64,000 bases of DNA from Roseovarius litoreus (GTDB lineage: Bacteria; Pseudomonadota; Alphaproteobacteria; Rhodobacterales; Rhodobacteraceae): positions 62,001 through 126,000 of the forward strand of contig NZ_FRCB01000006.1 of assembly GCF_900142765.1 (NCBI RefSeq). Reading direction: 5' to 3'. The notes beneath the pieces were generated by a model that saw nothing but the letters and a program-made list of their open reading frames with translations, did not search any database and was not told where the DNA came from. Position numbers and translations under genes: made by a program. Shown here one piece after another: positions 23,936 through 34,150 of this stretch. Numbering within the stretch: the stretch's first letter is position 1; each line of letters begins with the position of its first letter.

Positions 23936-24896
23936 ACCCCTCGTTTTCCAGCAGGCGCAGAACGCCTGTCTCTCCCGGCAGATGCGCCGCACCCGCCGCC
24001 ACGAACAGCCGGCGTTCAGGGGCTGCGCTCAGCACCTCGATCCAGTCCTTGTTGCGCCGGGTCAGCAGCATCTCTTCGAACTGCTCGAAATCCTGTGCCG
24101 CACTGTCGCCCCCGAAGTCCAGCGAGACCCTCTTGGAATAGGCCCAGATCAACGCGATCTCCTCGGCCAGATATCTCTGGCGCAGCGTATAGGCCATGTC
24201 GTCCGGGCTGCCTGTCCAGGCAAAGAACAGCCGGATCATTTCAAGCTGCTCGTCCATCTCGAACCCGTCCAGCATGCCCATCAGCACGCGAAAATCTTCC
24301 AGCGAGCGCGATGGATTGCCCAGCTCGCCGGCATACACCCCGATCAGATGGTCGATCCCGTCCCCGTCCATGGCGCCATTGCGCGCCTCGCAGGGGCCGA
24401 TCCCCATCATCATCGCCGCCCAGACCGGCTTGAACCTCGCGGCAAAGAACGGCGGGATCGCGCGGGCGCGCATCTCTTCTGCGAACAGCGCCCAGTCGTC
24501 CTCGCCCAGCAGATCGGGCAGGGTGGGGCCTTCGGTGATGAACATGAGCGACGGATCTTCCGCCAGCGCCTCCTGCATCGCGTCCTGATCGGCGTTCGAG
24601 ATCTCCAGATAGACCGCCTCGGCCTCCGCGATGAGCGGGCGCAGCGCCTCAAGATGGGCCTCTGTCGCCTCATGCGGGAAATGATAGGTGCCAAAGAGCG
24701 TGATCTCGGTGTCGCCCCGCGTCGCCCGCCAGAGCAGCCCCTCGGGATAGGGCATGTCCATCGCCTCGGCGCGCAGATCGGCTTGCGCCTCTTGGGGCAG
24801 GGCGGCGATCAGGTCGGTGCCGTCGCATTGCGTGGGGGCGGCCGCGACGCTCAGGGGCGCGAGAAACACAAGCAGGGCAAACAGGATACGTGACAC
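23904..24896 (-). CDS. TraB/GumN-family exported protein
   Basis: A 330-residue protein with a signal peptide (SRILFALLVFLAPLSVAAA). It has the TraB/GumN N-terminal motif TLFGTYH and the C-terminal GAAHLPGETGVLRLLENEGF, both with conserved metal-type residues (Gly-x-x-His and GxxH). Members may be metal-dependent peptidases (Tiki-like), but this is inferred. I prefer the GTG at 24896, which has GGAGG eight bases upstream and gives a neat signal peptide, over the TTG at 24926. Confidence 0.83.
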   Translation of the reverse strand: MSRILFALLVFLAPLSVAAAPTQCDGTDLIAALPQEAQADLRAEAMDMPYPEGLLWRATRGDTEITLFGTYHFPHEATEAHLEALRPLIAEAEAVYLEISNADQDAMQEALAEDPSLMFITEGPTLPDLLGEDDWALFAEEMRARAIPPFFAARFKPVWAAMMMGIGPCEARNGAMDGDGIDHLIGVYAGELGNPSRSLEDFRVLMGMLDGFEMDEQLEMIRLFFAWTGSPDDMAYTLRQRYLAEEIALIWAYSKRVSLDFGGDSAAQDFEQFEEMLLTRRNKDWIEVLSAAPERRLFVAAGAAHLPGETGVLRLLENEGFTIERLPFDP

Positions 24897-24989
24897 GGGG
24901 ACGGCCTCCGGCAAAGGGTTTGCCAAAAGCTAGGGGCGCCTGGCTCGGGTGGCAATCTTGCGGCGTGCAAAAAAATGCACGACGGGGCG

Positions 24990-25018
24990 TTGACAGCCCC
25001 TTGGCAACTCCTTACCTA
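24990..25018 (+). promoter_or_regulatory. Housekeeping-type promoter of groESL
   Basis: TTGACA (24990-24995) and TACCTA (25013-25018) are separated by exactly 17 bases. The predicted start of transcription would fall within or just before the CIRCE operator, as expected for HrcA-repressed genes. Confidence 0.75.
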
Positions 25019-25025
25019 TCCGCCG

Positions 25026-25052
25026 TTAGCACTCGAACAGGGTGAGTGCTAA
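25026..25052 (+). promoter_or_regulatory. CIRCE operator (HrcA binding site)
   Basis: TTAGCACTC (25026-25034), nine bases, then GAGTGCTAA (25044-25052): an exact match to the CIRCE consensus. It lies between the promoter and groES. HrcA, the known CIRCE repressor that needs GroE to fold, is not in this window. Confidence 0.97.
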
Positions 25053-25104
25053 CGGCCCCATGAGGGTCCATCAGGTAATAACTTTGAGCCAAGGAGCCAA
25101 AGAC

Positions 25105-25392
25105 ATGGCATTCAAACCGCTGCACGATCGTGTGCTCGTCCGCCGCGTTGAAAGCGAAGAGAAAACCGCAGGCGGGCTTATCATCCCCGAAAGCGCGAAA
25201 GAAAAGCCCCAGGAGGGTGAAGTCGTCGCCATCGGTGAAGGCGCCCGCAAGGACAGTGGCGAACTGATCGAGATGGCCGTCAAGGCCGGCGACAAGGTTC
25301 TGTTCGGCAAGTGGTCGGGCACCGAAATCACCCTCGATGGTGAAGAGCTGCTCATCATGAAGGAAAGCGACATCCTGGGCGTCATCGCCTGA
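25105..25392 (+). CDS. groES: Co-chaperonin GroES
   Basis: A 95-residue GroES. The N-terminus [16 protein letters not shown], the mobile loop [14 protein letters not shown] and the C-terminal [14 protein letters not shown] are canonical. AAGGAG precedes the ATG at 25105. It caps GroEL during ATP-driven protein folding. First gene of the CIRCE-controlled groESL operon, 47 bp before groEL. Confidence 0.98.
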   Translation: MAFKPLHDRVLVRRVESEEKTAGGLIIPESAKEKPQEGEVVAIGEGARKDSGELIEMAVKAGDKVLFGKWSGTEITLDGEELLIMKESDILGVIA

Positions 25393-25424
25393 TCCGCTTT
25401 TTCCGAACAACACTGAACTGATAG

Positions 25425-27083
<1,659 letters not shown>

Positions 27084-27109
27084 TCATCCGCGCAGTGCGC
27101 AAAGCGATC

Positions 27110-27137
27110 GGGCCGTCCTTCGGGGCGGCCCTTTTTT
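27110..27137 (+). terminator. Rho-independent terminator of groESL
   Basis: GGGCCGTCC (27110-27118) pairs with GGGCGGCCC (27123-27131), with one G-T pair, across a stable TTCG tetraloop, and is followed directly by six T. Confidence 0.95.
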
Positions 27138-27209
27138 GATCCGCTCCAAACCGCCCCGATCTGCGTTTGGGGCTGTTGTCCGGCGCCAAATGCGCCTATC
27201 TCGGATGCC

Positions 27210-28001
27210 ATGAAAGCAATGCTCACCGCCCTTGCCCTGCTGCTGCTCACGGTCGCCCCCCTTGCCGCACCGCTCGCAGCCCAGGACGCCGCCCCCGCCG
27301 ATCCCCCTGCCGATCAGCCCGGCCCCGGCGCCGCCGATTGCGTGGTGATGCTGCACGGGCTGGCGCGCACCGACGCGTCCTTTCTGGTGATGGATGAGGC
27401 GCTCCAGGCCGCGGGCTATGCCACGTTCCGCACCGATTACCCCTCCACCAAGCTCGATATCGCGACGCTGGCCGAGGAAACCCTGCCCTACGCGGTCCGG
27501 GTCTGCGGCGCGGCGCGGGTGCATTTCGTCACCCATTCGATGGGCGGCATCCTGCTGCGCCATTGGCTGCGCGACAACCGGCCCTCGCGCATGGGGCGCG
27601 TCGTGATGCTCGGCCCCCCAAATCACGGCTCCGAGTTGGTGGACGAATTGGGTGGGCTCGATCTTTTCGCGTGGCTCAACGGACCTGCGGGGATGCAGCT
27701 CGAAACCGGCGCGGACGGCCTGCCCGAAGGCCTGCCCCCGGTAGATTTCGAGCTTGGCGTGATCGCCGGAACCCGCTCGCTCAACCCCTATTTCTCCAGC
27801 CTGATCGACGGCCCGGACGATGGCAAGGTCTCGGTCGCCTCCACCCGCGTCGAGGGCATGGCCGATCACATCACGCTGCCGGTGACCCATACCTTCATGA
27901 TGAACAACCCCCTCGTGATCGCCCAGACGCTGGAATTCCTGCGCCTCGGCCGCTTCGATCACGACCTGACCCTCGGCGATCTGATCTGGGGGACCGAGTG
28001 A
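27210..28001 (+). CDS. Exported alpha/beta-hydrolase, lipase/esterase-like
   Basis: A 263-residue protein with a signal peptide ([25 protein letters not shown]). It has the oxyanion strand [14 protein letters not shown], the nucleophile elbow THSMGG (Ser110) and a late HTFMM histidine. This is the pattern of small secreted triacylglycerol-lipase-like or PGAP1-like hydrolases. Substrate unknown. The stop overlaps the phnM-like start by one base (TGATG), so the two are coupled, an unusual pairing. Confidence 0.85.
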   Translation: MKAMLTALALLLLTVAPLAAPLAAQDAAPADPPADQPGPGAADCVVMLHGLARTDASFLVMDEALQAAGYATFRTDYPSTKLDIATLAEETLPYAVRVCGAARVHFVTHSMGGILLRHWLRDNRPSRMGRVVMLGPPNHGSELVDELGGLDLFAWLNGPAGMQLETGADGLPEGLPPVDFELGVIAGTRSLNPYFSSLIDGPDDGKVSVASTRVEGMADHITLPVTHTFMMNNPLVIAQTLEFLRLGRFDHDLTLGDLIWGTE

Positions 28002-29149
28002 TGATCCTGCCGGACCTGCACCTGGTGGGCGCCCGCGTGCTGCTGCCCGAAGGGCTGTGCGACGCGCCCCTGTCGCTGTCCTCGGGCCGGATCGTCGAGG
28101 GTGAAGTCGGGCGCGTCGTGGACCTGTCGGGCTATCTGGTGCTGCCGGGGATCGTCGACATCCATGGCGATGCGTTCGAAAAACACCTGGCCCCGCGGCG
28201 CGGCGCCATGAAGGACCTGGATCAGGGGCTGATCGCCGCCGAGGCCGAGCTCGCCGCCAACGGCATCACCACAGCCATTCTGGCCCAGTTCTACAGCTGG
28301 GAAGGCGGGATGCGTGGCCCCGATTTCGCGCGCCGGGTGCTCGCCGCGCTGGATCAGGTCCGCCCGCGTCTGGTCACCCGACTGCTGGCCCAACTCCGCT
28401 TCGAGACGCCCATGCTCGAGGATTACCCCGCGCTGCAGGCGCTGGTGGCGGCCCATGCCATTCCTTACGTGGTGTTCAACGACCATCTCCCGCATGAGGC
28501 GCTGGCGCAAGGCAAACGCCCGCCGCGCCTGACGGGGCAGGCGCTCCGGATCGGCCGCAACCCGGAAAAACATCTCGAATACATGCATGCCCTGCATGCG
28601 CGGATGCCCCAACTGCCGCCCGCGCTCGATGCGCTCTGCGCCGATCTGTCGGCAGCCGGCGTGATCATGGGCAGCCATGACGACCGCACCCCCGAAACCC
28701 GTGCCGAATGGCGCGCCCGTGGCGTGCGCATTTCCGAATTCCCCGAAACCCTCGCAGCCGCCGAAGCGGCCCATGCCGCAGGCGATGCGGTGATCCTCGG
28801 CGCGCCCAATGTGGTGCGCGGCGGCTCTCACAACGGCAATGTCAGCGCAACGGACCTCATTGCCATGGGCCTGTGCACGGCGCTGGCCTCGGACTACCAC
28901 TACCCCTCCTTGCGCCGCGCCGCCTTCCTCGTCTCCGATGCGGGCCTGCTGCCCATCGCCGACGCCTGGCGGCTCGTCTCGGCAGGCCCGGCGGCGGTTC
29001 TCGGGCTTACCGATCGCGGCAGCCTGACGCCTGGGCAGCGCGCCGATATCCTCGTGCTCGACGCCGAAACCCGCACAGTCCGTGCGACACTCTCGGGTGG
29101 CTGTGTCAGCTATCTCAGTGGCGAGCTGGCCGCCCGCTTCATAAGCTGA
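28001..29149 (+). CDS. phnM: Alpha-D-ribose 1-methylphosphonate 5-triphosphate diphosphatase (PhnM)
   Basis: A 382-residue amidohydrolase-family protein. It has the PhnM metal motif DIHGDAFEKH (around residue 53; the family has HGD where other amidohydrolases have HxH), VIMGSHDDRTPE, and the late LASDYHYPS. In the C-P lyase pathway PhnM removes pyrophosphate from ribose-methylphosphonate triphosphate. No other phn gene is in the window, so it is an orphan or duplicate here. Translationally coupled to the esterase gene (TGATG). Confidence 0.9.
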   Translation: MILPDLHLVGARVLLPEGLCDAPLSLSSGRIVEGEVGRVVDLSGYLVLPGIVDIHGDAFEKHLAPRRGAMKDLDQGLIAAEAELAANGITTAILAQFYSWEGGMRGPDFARRVLAALDQVRPRLVTRLLAQLRFETPMLEDYPALQALVAAHAIPYVVFNDHLPHEALAQGKRPPRLTGQALRIGRNPEKHLEYMHALHARMPQLPPALDALCADLSAAGVIMGSHDDRTPETRAEWRARGVRISEFPETLAAAEAAHAAGDAVILGAPNVVRGGSHNGNVSATDLIAMGLCTALASDYHYPSLRRAAFLVSDAGLLPIADAWRLVSAGPAAVLGLTDRGSLTPGQRADILVLDAETRTVRATLSGGCVSYLSGELAARFIS

Positions 29150-29165
29150 CGCGATGTGGCAGGTC

Positions 29166-29270
29166 GCGGATGCCTCCGGCGGGAGTATTTCGGGAACGAT
29201 GAAAGACGCGCCGCGCGCGCGTTTCTTCTGGCCGAAAATATCCCGGGGGTCTGGGGGCAGGGCCCCCAGT
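29166..29270. repeat. Dispersed intergenic repeat, copy B (modules 1 and 2)
   Basis: Module 1 (29166-29205) reads GCGGATGCCTCCGGCGGGAG onward to AACGATGAAAG. Module 2 starts CGTTTCTTCTGGCC, runs through AATATCCCGGGGG and ends in a GGGGGC/GCCCCC hairpin. It is nearly identical to copy C at 35308-35438 but lacks the GTTGAAATC stem. It lies between the convergent phnM and purK stop codons. Confidence 0.85.
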
Positions 29271-29296
29271 CGCGCGCGGCGTTTTCCTTCAGGGAA

Positions 29297-30370
29297 TCAG
29301 CCCCGGGTGATGCGGTTCACATGGCCCATCTTGCGGCCCGGTTTCACGTCTGATTTGCCGTAAAGATGGATCGAGGCTGCCGGTTCTGCGGCGATTTGCG
29401 CAAGGCGCGCCATGTCATCCCCGATCAGGTTTTCCATCACCACATCCGCATAGCGGCTGCCATCGCCCAGGGGCCAGCCTGCGACCGCGCGGATATGCTG
29501 CTCGAACTGGTCGATCGCGCAGCCCTGCTGGGTCCAGTGTCCTGAATTATGCACGCGCGGGGCGATTTCATTCACGATCAGGCCTGTGCCCGTGACGAAC
29601 AATTCCACACCCATCACGCCCACGTAATCCAGCTTGTTGAGAATGCGTCCCGTCAGCAGCACCGCATCGGTGCGCTGCGCGGCACTCAGCCGGGCGGGCA
29701 CGGTGGTGGTCCGCAGGATCCCGCCCTCATGCACGTTTTCGCCCGGATCAAAGCAGGCCACATCGCCCGCCGCATTGCGCGCGCCGATCACCGAGACTTC
29801 ATGGCTGAAGGTCACGAAGCCTTCGAGGATCGCGGGCTGCCCGCCCATATCGGCCAGCGCCTGATCGGCATCCTCGGGCGTCATGATCCGCGCCTGCCCC
29901 TTGCCGTCATAGCCGAAGCGCCGGGTCTTGAGGATCGCGGGCAGTCCGATCTCGGCGATCGCCTCGGCCAGATCGATCTCGTCATCCACCGCCGCAAAGG
30001 GGGCTGTGGCCAGCCCCAGCTCCGACAGGAACGCCTTTTCGGTCAGCCGGTCCTGGCTGATCCGCAGCGCGTTGCGCCCCGGCCGTACGGGTTTGCCGAA
30101 GCTGTCCAGCACATCCAGCGCCGAGGTCGGGATATTCTCGAATTCATAGGTCACCACATCGACCGCGGCGGCAAAGCGGCGCAGCGCGTCCTCGTCCTCG
30201 TACTCGGCCTGGAAATGGTAGTTCGAGACATGGCTCGCCGGGCAATCGCCGCCCGGCTCGAACACACAGGTCTTGAAGCCGAGACGCGAGGCGGCAACCG
30301 ACAGCATGCGGCCCAGCTGGCCGCCGCCAAGGATACCGATGGTGGCGCCGGTCGTCAGGGGATCAGTCAT
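29297..30370 (-). CDS. purK: 5-(carboxyamino)imidazole ribonucleotide synthase
   Basis: A 357-residue ATP-grasp enzyme that carboxylates AIR to N5-CAIR in purine synthesis. The N-terminus [18 protein letters not shown], the ATP-grasp segment [14 protein letters not shown] and the late [14 protein letters not shown] are diagnostic. Start at 30370; the gene overlaps the end of purE by eight bases, so the two are co-translated. The 3' end faces a dispersed repeat. Confidence 0.96.
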   Translation of the reverse strand: MTDPLTTGATIGILGGGQLGRMLSVAASRLGFKTCVFEPGGDCPASHVSNYHFQAEYEDEDALRRFAAAVDVVTYEFENIPTSALDVLDSFGKPVRPGRNALRISQDRLTEKAFLSELGLATAPFAAVDDEIDLAEAIAEIGLPAILKTRRFGYDGKGQARIMTPEDADQALADMGGQPAILEGFVTFSHEVSVIGARNAAGDVACFDPGENVHEGGILRTTTVPARLSAAQRTDAVLLTGRILNKLDYVGVMGVELFVTGTGLIVNEIAPRVHNSGHWTQQGCAIDQFEQHIRAVAGWPLGDGSRYADVVMENLIGDDMARLAQIAAEPAASIHLYGKSDVKPGRKMGHVNRITRG

Positions 30371-30851
30371 CTTGAGGCTCGTCCGGAATGGAGGCCGAAA
30401 GCGCGGCACGCCACGCATCGAGGCGCTGGGCCAGCGACGGATCGCCATTGGCGAGGATCGCCGCCGCCATCAGCCCTGCATTGGCAGCACCCGCCGCACC
30501 GATCGCCATTGTGGCCACCGGAAAGCCACGCGGCATCTGCACGATGGAATAAAGACTGTCGACACCGGACAGCGCCTTGGTCTGCACCGGCACGCCGATC
30601 ACCGGCACCCGCGTTTTCGACGCCATCATGCCGGGCAGATGCGCGGCACCGCCCGCACCTGCGATAATCACCTGAAGGCCACGGTCGGCGGCGCTGCGGC
30701 CATAGTCCCACAACCTGTCCGGGGTGCGATGCGCCGAGACGATCTTCGCCTCGTAAGGCACGTCGAGCTCGTCCAGAATATCCGCGGCCGCGCGCATGGT
30801 CGGCCAGTCCGACTGGCTGCCCATGATGATGCCCACTTTGACCTTGCCCAT
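30363..30851 (-). CDS. purE: N5-carboxyaminoimidazole ribonucleotide mutase
   Basis: A 162-residue class I PurE. It has the phosphate/substrate motifs [12 protein letters not shown] at the N-terminus, [11 protein letters not shown] (the catalytic His of class I enzymes is in SAHR), and [11 protein letters not shown]. It converts N5-CAIR to CAIR and works directly after PurK, whose gene overlaps its stop. Upstream is a 154-bp gap to the YdcH-like gene, the likely promoter region. Confidence 0.97.
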   Translation of the reverse strand: MGKVKVGIIMGSQSDWPTMRAAADILDELDVPYEAKIVSAHRTPDRLWDYGRSAADRGLQVIIAGAGGAAHLPGMMASKTRVPVIGVPVQTKALSGVDSLYSIVQMPRGFPVATMAIGAAGAANAGLMAAAILANGDPSLAQRLDAWRAALSASIPDEPQDD

Positions 30852-31005
30852 GTCACTGGCCTCCTGCCGTCTGCGCGCGCACTATACCCATCGCGCAGGC
30901 AGGTGCAATCAGACAGACCGGGATAGGCCGCCCCCGTGGTCCGGACCCTGTCAACCGGGCCCTGTCGATCCTGCCCTGTCACGCAGGCTCCGCACGCCTG
31001 CACGG

Positions 31006-31230
31006 TTACGCGATGATGTCGGGATAGAGCCGGTCCTCGATATAGGCGATCCGGTCCTTGAGCTGCAGTTTCTGCTTTTTCAGCCGCTTGATCGTCAGCG
31101 GATCGCCCGAGCCCATGGCCTGCAGAGCGCCGATCGCCTCGTCGAGATCGCGATGCTGGCGGCGGAATTCCTCCAGCTCGACGCGCAGCACCTCGTCCGA
31201 CTTCATGGACAGATCGCTGAAGGCGTTCAT
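31006..31230 (-). CDS. YdcH/DUF465-family small protein
   Basis: A 74-residue helical, highly charged protein (DEVLRVELEEFRRQHRDLDEAI..., then TIKRLKKQKLQLKDRIAYIEDRL). The pattern of a leading EHxxLD-like helix and a KRLKKxKLxLKDxI helix matches the YdcH/DUF465 family of short coiled-coil proteins. Function unknown. AAAGGAA lies eight bases before the ATG at 31230. It is divergent from the hsp20 gene. Confidence 0.85.
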   Translation of the reverse strand: MNAFSDLSMKSDEVLRVELEEFRRQHRDLDEAIGALQAMGSGDPLTIKRLKKQKLQLKDRIAYIEDRLYPDIIA

Positions 31231-31294
31231 CTGCGTGATTCCTTTCAAACTCCGGGCCATTGAAGATACCGCTTTTGCCCCCGCAGGCAAAGCC

Positions 31295-31323
31295 CTTGCA
31301 CCCGTCCTTTTCGATGCCCATAT
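31295..31323 (+). promoter_or_regulatory. Probable RpoH (sigma-32) promoter of hsp20
   Basis: CTTGCAC (31295-31301), 15 bases, then CCCATAT (31317-31323). This matches the sigma-32 consensus CTTGAAA-N13-17-CCCATNT closely, and it lies 64 bp before the hsp20 start. No CIRCE element is present here. Confidence 0.65.
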
Positions 31324-31387
31324 TCAAGGCGTCGGATCGCCAGAACGGGGTCCGGCAGGGACTGTCGCTTTGATGAAGGACGTGTCG

Positions 31388-31801
31388 ATGACGAAACTGA
31401 CGCTGGGGTCGCACCCTTACATGCTGGGGTTCGAGCAGCTTGAGCGTATGCTGGAACGCAGCGCGAAATCCGGCAATGAGGGCTATCCTCCGTTCAATAT
31501 CGAACAGACGTCGCAGACGTCGTACCGGATCACCTTGGCCGTGGCCGGGTTTTCCGAGGATGATCTGTCGATCACGGTCGAGGATCGCCAACTGGTGATC
31601 CGTGGCCGGCAGGGCGATGACGCCGATACCCGGATCTATCTCCATCGTGGCATCGCGGCCCGCCAGTTCCAGCGCTCCTTCGTGCTGGCAGACGGTGTCG
31701 AGGTGGGCGAGGCGATCATGGAAAACGGTCTGCTGCATGTGGACCTGACCCGCGCCGAGCCGGAACCCGTGGTGCAGAGAATCCGGATCAACAAGGGGTA
31801 A
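31388..31801 (+). CDS. Small heat-shock protein (Hsp20/alpha-crystallin family)
   Basis: A 137-residue IbpA-type chaperone. The alpha-crystallin domain runs from about residue 30 (PPFNIEQTSQTSYRITLAVAGF) to 125, with AGFSEDDLSITVEDRQLVIRG; the C-terminal anchor is IRINKG. It holds unfolded proteins during heat stress. ATG 31388 has AAGGA seven bases upstream; an in-frame ATG at 31373 is an alternative. The next gene, DUF1150, starts six bases after its stop. Confidence 0.93.
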   Translation: MTKLTLGSHPYMLGFEQLERMLERSAKSGNEGYPPFNIEQTSQTSYRITLAVAGFSEDDLSITVEDRQLVIRGRQGDDADTRIYLHRGIAARQFQRSFVLADGVEVGEAIMENGLLHVDLTRAEPEPVVQRIRINKG

Positions 31802-31807
31802 TGCAAG

Positions 31808-32035
31808 ATGCAGACAAGATATGATTTCGGTGCCGACGAGGGCCGTCCCATCGTCTATGTCCGGCCCGTACACGTGGCCGACCTGCCCGAGGACATGCGT
31901 GAGCAGGCGATGGGCAGCACGACGCTCTATGCGCTCCATTCCGCGGAAGGCGAGCGTCTGGCGCTGGTGCGCGACCGCCGTCTGGCCTTCGTGCTGGCGC
32001 GTCAGAACAACATGACCCCGGTCACCGTCCACTAA
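31808..32035 (+). CDS. DUF1150-family protein
   Basis: A 75-residue protein. The segment IVYVRPVHVADLPEDMREQA and the end LYALHSAEGERLALVRDRRLAFVLARQNNMTPVTVH are typical of DUF1150, a family that I associate with alphaproteobacteria and with hsp20 neighbours. Function unknown; co-transcription with hsp20 (six-base gap) from a probable RpoH promoter suggests a role in heat or proteotoxic stress. Confidence 0.88.
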   Translation: MQTRYDFGADEGRPIVYVRPVHVADLPEDMREQAMGSTTLYALHSAEGERLALVRDRRLAFVLARQNNMTPVTVH

Positions 32036-32089
32036 AGCGCGGGCGCCGCTTGCGCCTTGCACGCCGAGCGCTTCACCGCTTTCAAGCCA

Positions 32090-32117
32090 AAGGGCCGCCC
32101 CGATCCGGGCGGCCCTT
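32090..32117. terminator. Hairpin between convergent DUF1150 and sat/cysC genes
   Basis: AAGGGCCGCCC (32090-32100) pairs perfectly with GGGCGGCCCTT (32107-32117) around a six-base loop. There is no long T-run on either side, but the position 54 bp and 34 bp after two convergent stops fits a shared terminator. Confidence 0.65.
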
Positions 32118-32151
32118 CGCGTGAGAACCCTTTGACAGTTCCGATCCGGCC

Positions 32152-33864
32152 TCAGCCCGCGATCAGCCCCATCTGCTCCAGCTTCAGAAGCACCTGATGC
32201 GCGCAGTTGTCGACTTCGACATTCTCGGTCTCGACCCGCAATTCGGGATCTTCCGGCACGTCATAGGGGTCCGAAATGCCGGTGAATTCCTTGATCTTGC
32301 CTTCGCGCGCCAGCCGGTACAGCCCCTTGCGGTCGCGCCGTTCGCATTCCTCGAGGCTGGTGGCGACATGCACCTCGACAAAGGCGCCATATTGCTCGAT
32401 CTCCTCGCGCACGGCCCGCCGCGTCGTGGCATAGGGCGCGATCGGCGCGCAGATCGCGATGCCGCCATTCTTGGTGATCTCCGAGGCGACATAGCCGATG
32501 CGCCGGATGTTCAGATCGCGGTGCTCCTTGGAAAAGCCCAGCTCCGACGACAGGTTCTTGCGCACGATATCGCCATCCAGAAGCGTCACCGGGCGCCCGC
32601 CCATCTCCATCAGCTTGACCATCAGCGCGTTGGCGATGGTCGATTTGCCCGATCCGGAAAAGCCGGTGAAGAACACGGTAAAGCCCTGCTGGCTGCGCGG
32701 CGGACGGGTGCGGCGCAACTCGGCCACCACCTCGGGGAACGAGAACCAGTCCGGAATCTCCAGCCCTTCCTGCAACCGGCGGCGCAGCTCGGTGCCCGAA
32801 ATGTTCAGGATGGTGACAGTGTCGCGATCCTCGATCTCGTCGATCGCCTCGTATTGGGCGCGCTCCTGCACATAAACCATTTGCTTGAAATCGACCATTT
32901 CGATGCCGATCTCGGCCTCGTGCTCGCGGAACAGATCCTGCGCATCGTAGGGGCCATAGAAATCCTCTCCGGCGCTGTTCTTGCCGGGGCCGGCATGGTC
33001 GCGCCCGACGATGAAATGCGTGCAGCCGTGGTTGCGCCGGATCAGCCCGTGCCACACCGCCTCTCTCGGGCCGGCCATGCGCATCGCAAGGTTCAGCAGG
33101 CTCATCGTGGTGGTGGCGTTGGGGTATTTGTCCAGCACCGCCTCATAGCAGCGCACCCGGGTGAAATGATCCACATCGCCCGGCTTGGTCATGCCCACGA
33201 CCGGATGGATCAGCAGGTTGGCCTGCGCTTCGCGTGCCGCGCGGAAGGTCAGCTCCTGATGCGCGCGGTGCAGCGGGTTGCGGGTCTGGAAGGCCACGAC
33301 CTTGCGCCAGCCCAGCTTGCGAAAGAGCGCGCGCAATTCGTTGGGCGTGTCGCGGCGCCCCCGGAAATCGTAATGCACGGGTTGCTGGATGCCGGTGACC
33401 GGCCCACCCAGATAGACCTTGCCGGCCGTGTTGTGCAGGTAGTTCACCGCCGGATGCGCCAGATCATCCGCGCCAAAGACCTTCTCGGCCTCCCGCGCCT
33501 TGTCGGGTGTCCAGCGGTCGGTGACCGTCATAGTGCCAAGGATCACGCCCTCCTGATCGCGCAGCGCGATATCCTGCCCAAGCTCCAGCTTTTCGGCAAA
33601 GCTTTCCGAGACATCGAGCGTGATCGGCATCGGCCAGAGCGTGCCATCGGCCAGCCGCATGGTCTCGACGACGCTGTCGTAATCGGCCTCGCTCAGAAAA
33701 CCTTTCAACGGGTTGAACCCGCCATTCATGAGCAGTTCCAGATCGCAGATCTGACGCGGTGTCAGATCCCAGCTTGTCAGATCGCCGGCCTCGATCTTCA
33801 GCTTCTGGGCGGACTCGTACGAAACGAACAACTCGGGGATAGGGGCCAGATTTTGCTGGTACAT
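32152..33864 (-). CDS. Bifunctional sulfate adenylyltransferase/APS kinase
   Basis: A 570-residue fusion that turns sulfate into APS and then PAPS for assimilation. The N-terminal ATP sulfurylase has QTRNPLHRAH (193-202) and GRDHAGPG (287-294). The C-terminal kinase has the P-loop GFSGSGKS (401-408), LLDGDIVRKNL, and the lid segment. This is the single-chain type of sulfurylase rather than the CysD/CysN type. Its start at 33864 gives MYQQNLAPIPELFVSYES. No other sulfur gene is adjacent. Confidence 0.95.
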   Translation of the reverse strand: MYQQNLAPIPELFVSYESAQKLKIEAGDLTSWDLTPRQICDLELLMNGGFNPLKGFLSEADYDSVVETMRLADGTLWPMPITLDVSESFAEKLELGQDIALRDQEGVILGTMTVTDRWTPDKAREAEKVFGADDLAHPAVNYLHNTAGKVYLGGPVTGIQQPVHYDFRGRRDTPNELRALFRKLGWRKVVAFQTRNPLHRAHQELTFRAAREAQANLLIHPVVGMTKPGDVDHFTRVRCYEAVLDKYPNATTTMSLLNLAMRMAGPREAVWHGLIRRNHGCTHFIVGRDHAGPGKNSAGEDFYGPYDAQDLFREHEAEIGIEMVDFKQMVYVQERAQYEAIDEIEDRDTVTILNISGTELRRRLQEGLEIPDWFSFPEVVAELRRTRPPRSQQGFTVFFTGFSGSGKSTIANALMVKLMEMGGRPVTLLDGDIVRKNLSSELGFSKEHRDLNIRRIGYVASEITKNGGIAICAPIAPYATTRRAVREEIEQYGAFVEVHVATSLEECERRDRKGLYRLAREGKIKEFTGISDPYDVPEDPELRVETENVEVDNCAHQVLLKLEQMGLIAG

Positions 33865-34066
33865 CGGAACTCTCGAATGGCTGTTGCATGAATGTGCGGC
33901 GCCCGGGCCGGGCACCGCCTGTCTGATACGCGGCTTAGCCCCGCATTGTGGCCGGATTCAAGGCTGAGTTGGACCTTTTCGTGAAACGAGGCAGCAATGC
34001 CACCATCCGGGCCTTGGGCGGAAGGATGTTTTGTCGCAGCCGCCGGGTGCGAAACGCGGCGCTCAT

Positions 34067-34080
34067 CTGACCCAGATCAA
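34067..34080 (+). promoter_or_regulatory. Possible FNR/FnrL-type box
   Basis: CTGAC-CCAG-ATCAA matches eight of ten defined positions of the FNR consensus TTGAT-N4-ATCAA; the right half is perfect. It is about 70 bp before the start of the dihaem peroxidase gene. Peroxidases of this kind are often under FNR control, which fits, but a single site could be chance. Confidence 0.35.
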
Positions 34081-34150
34081 ACCCACGATCACATCTTCGA
34101 CTTAGAATACTTCCAGACGCGCGACCGATATCAACTGCCTGGAGACCTCA

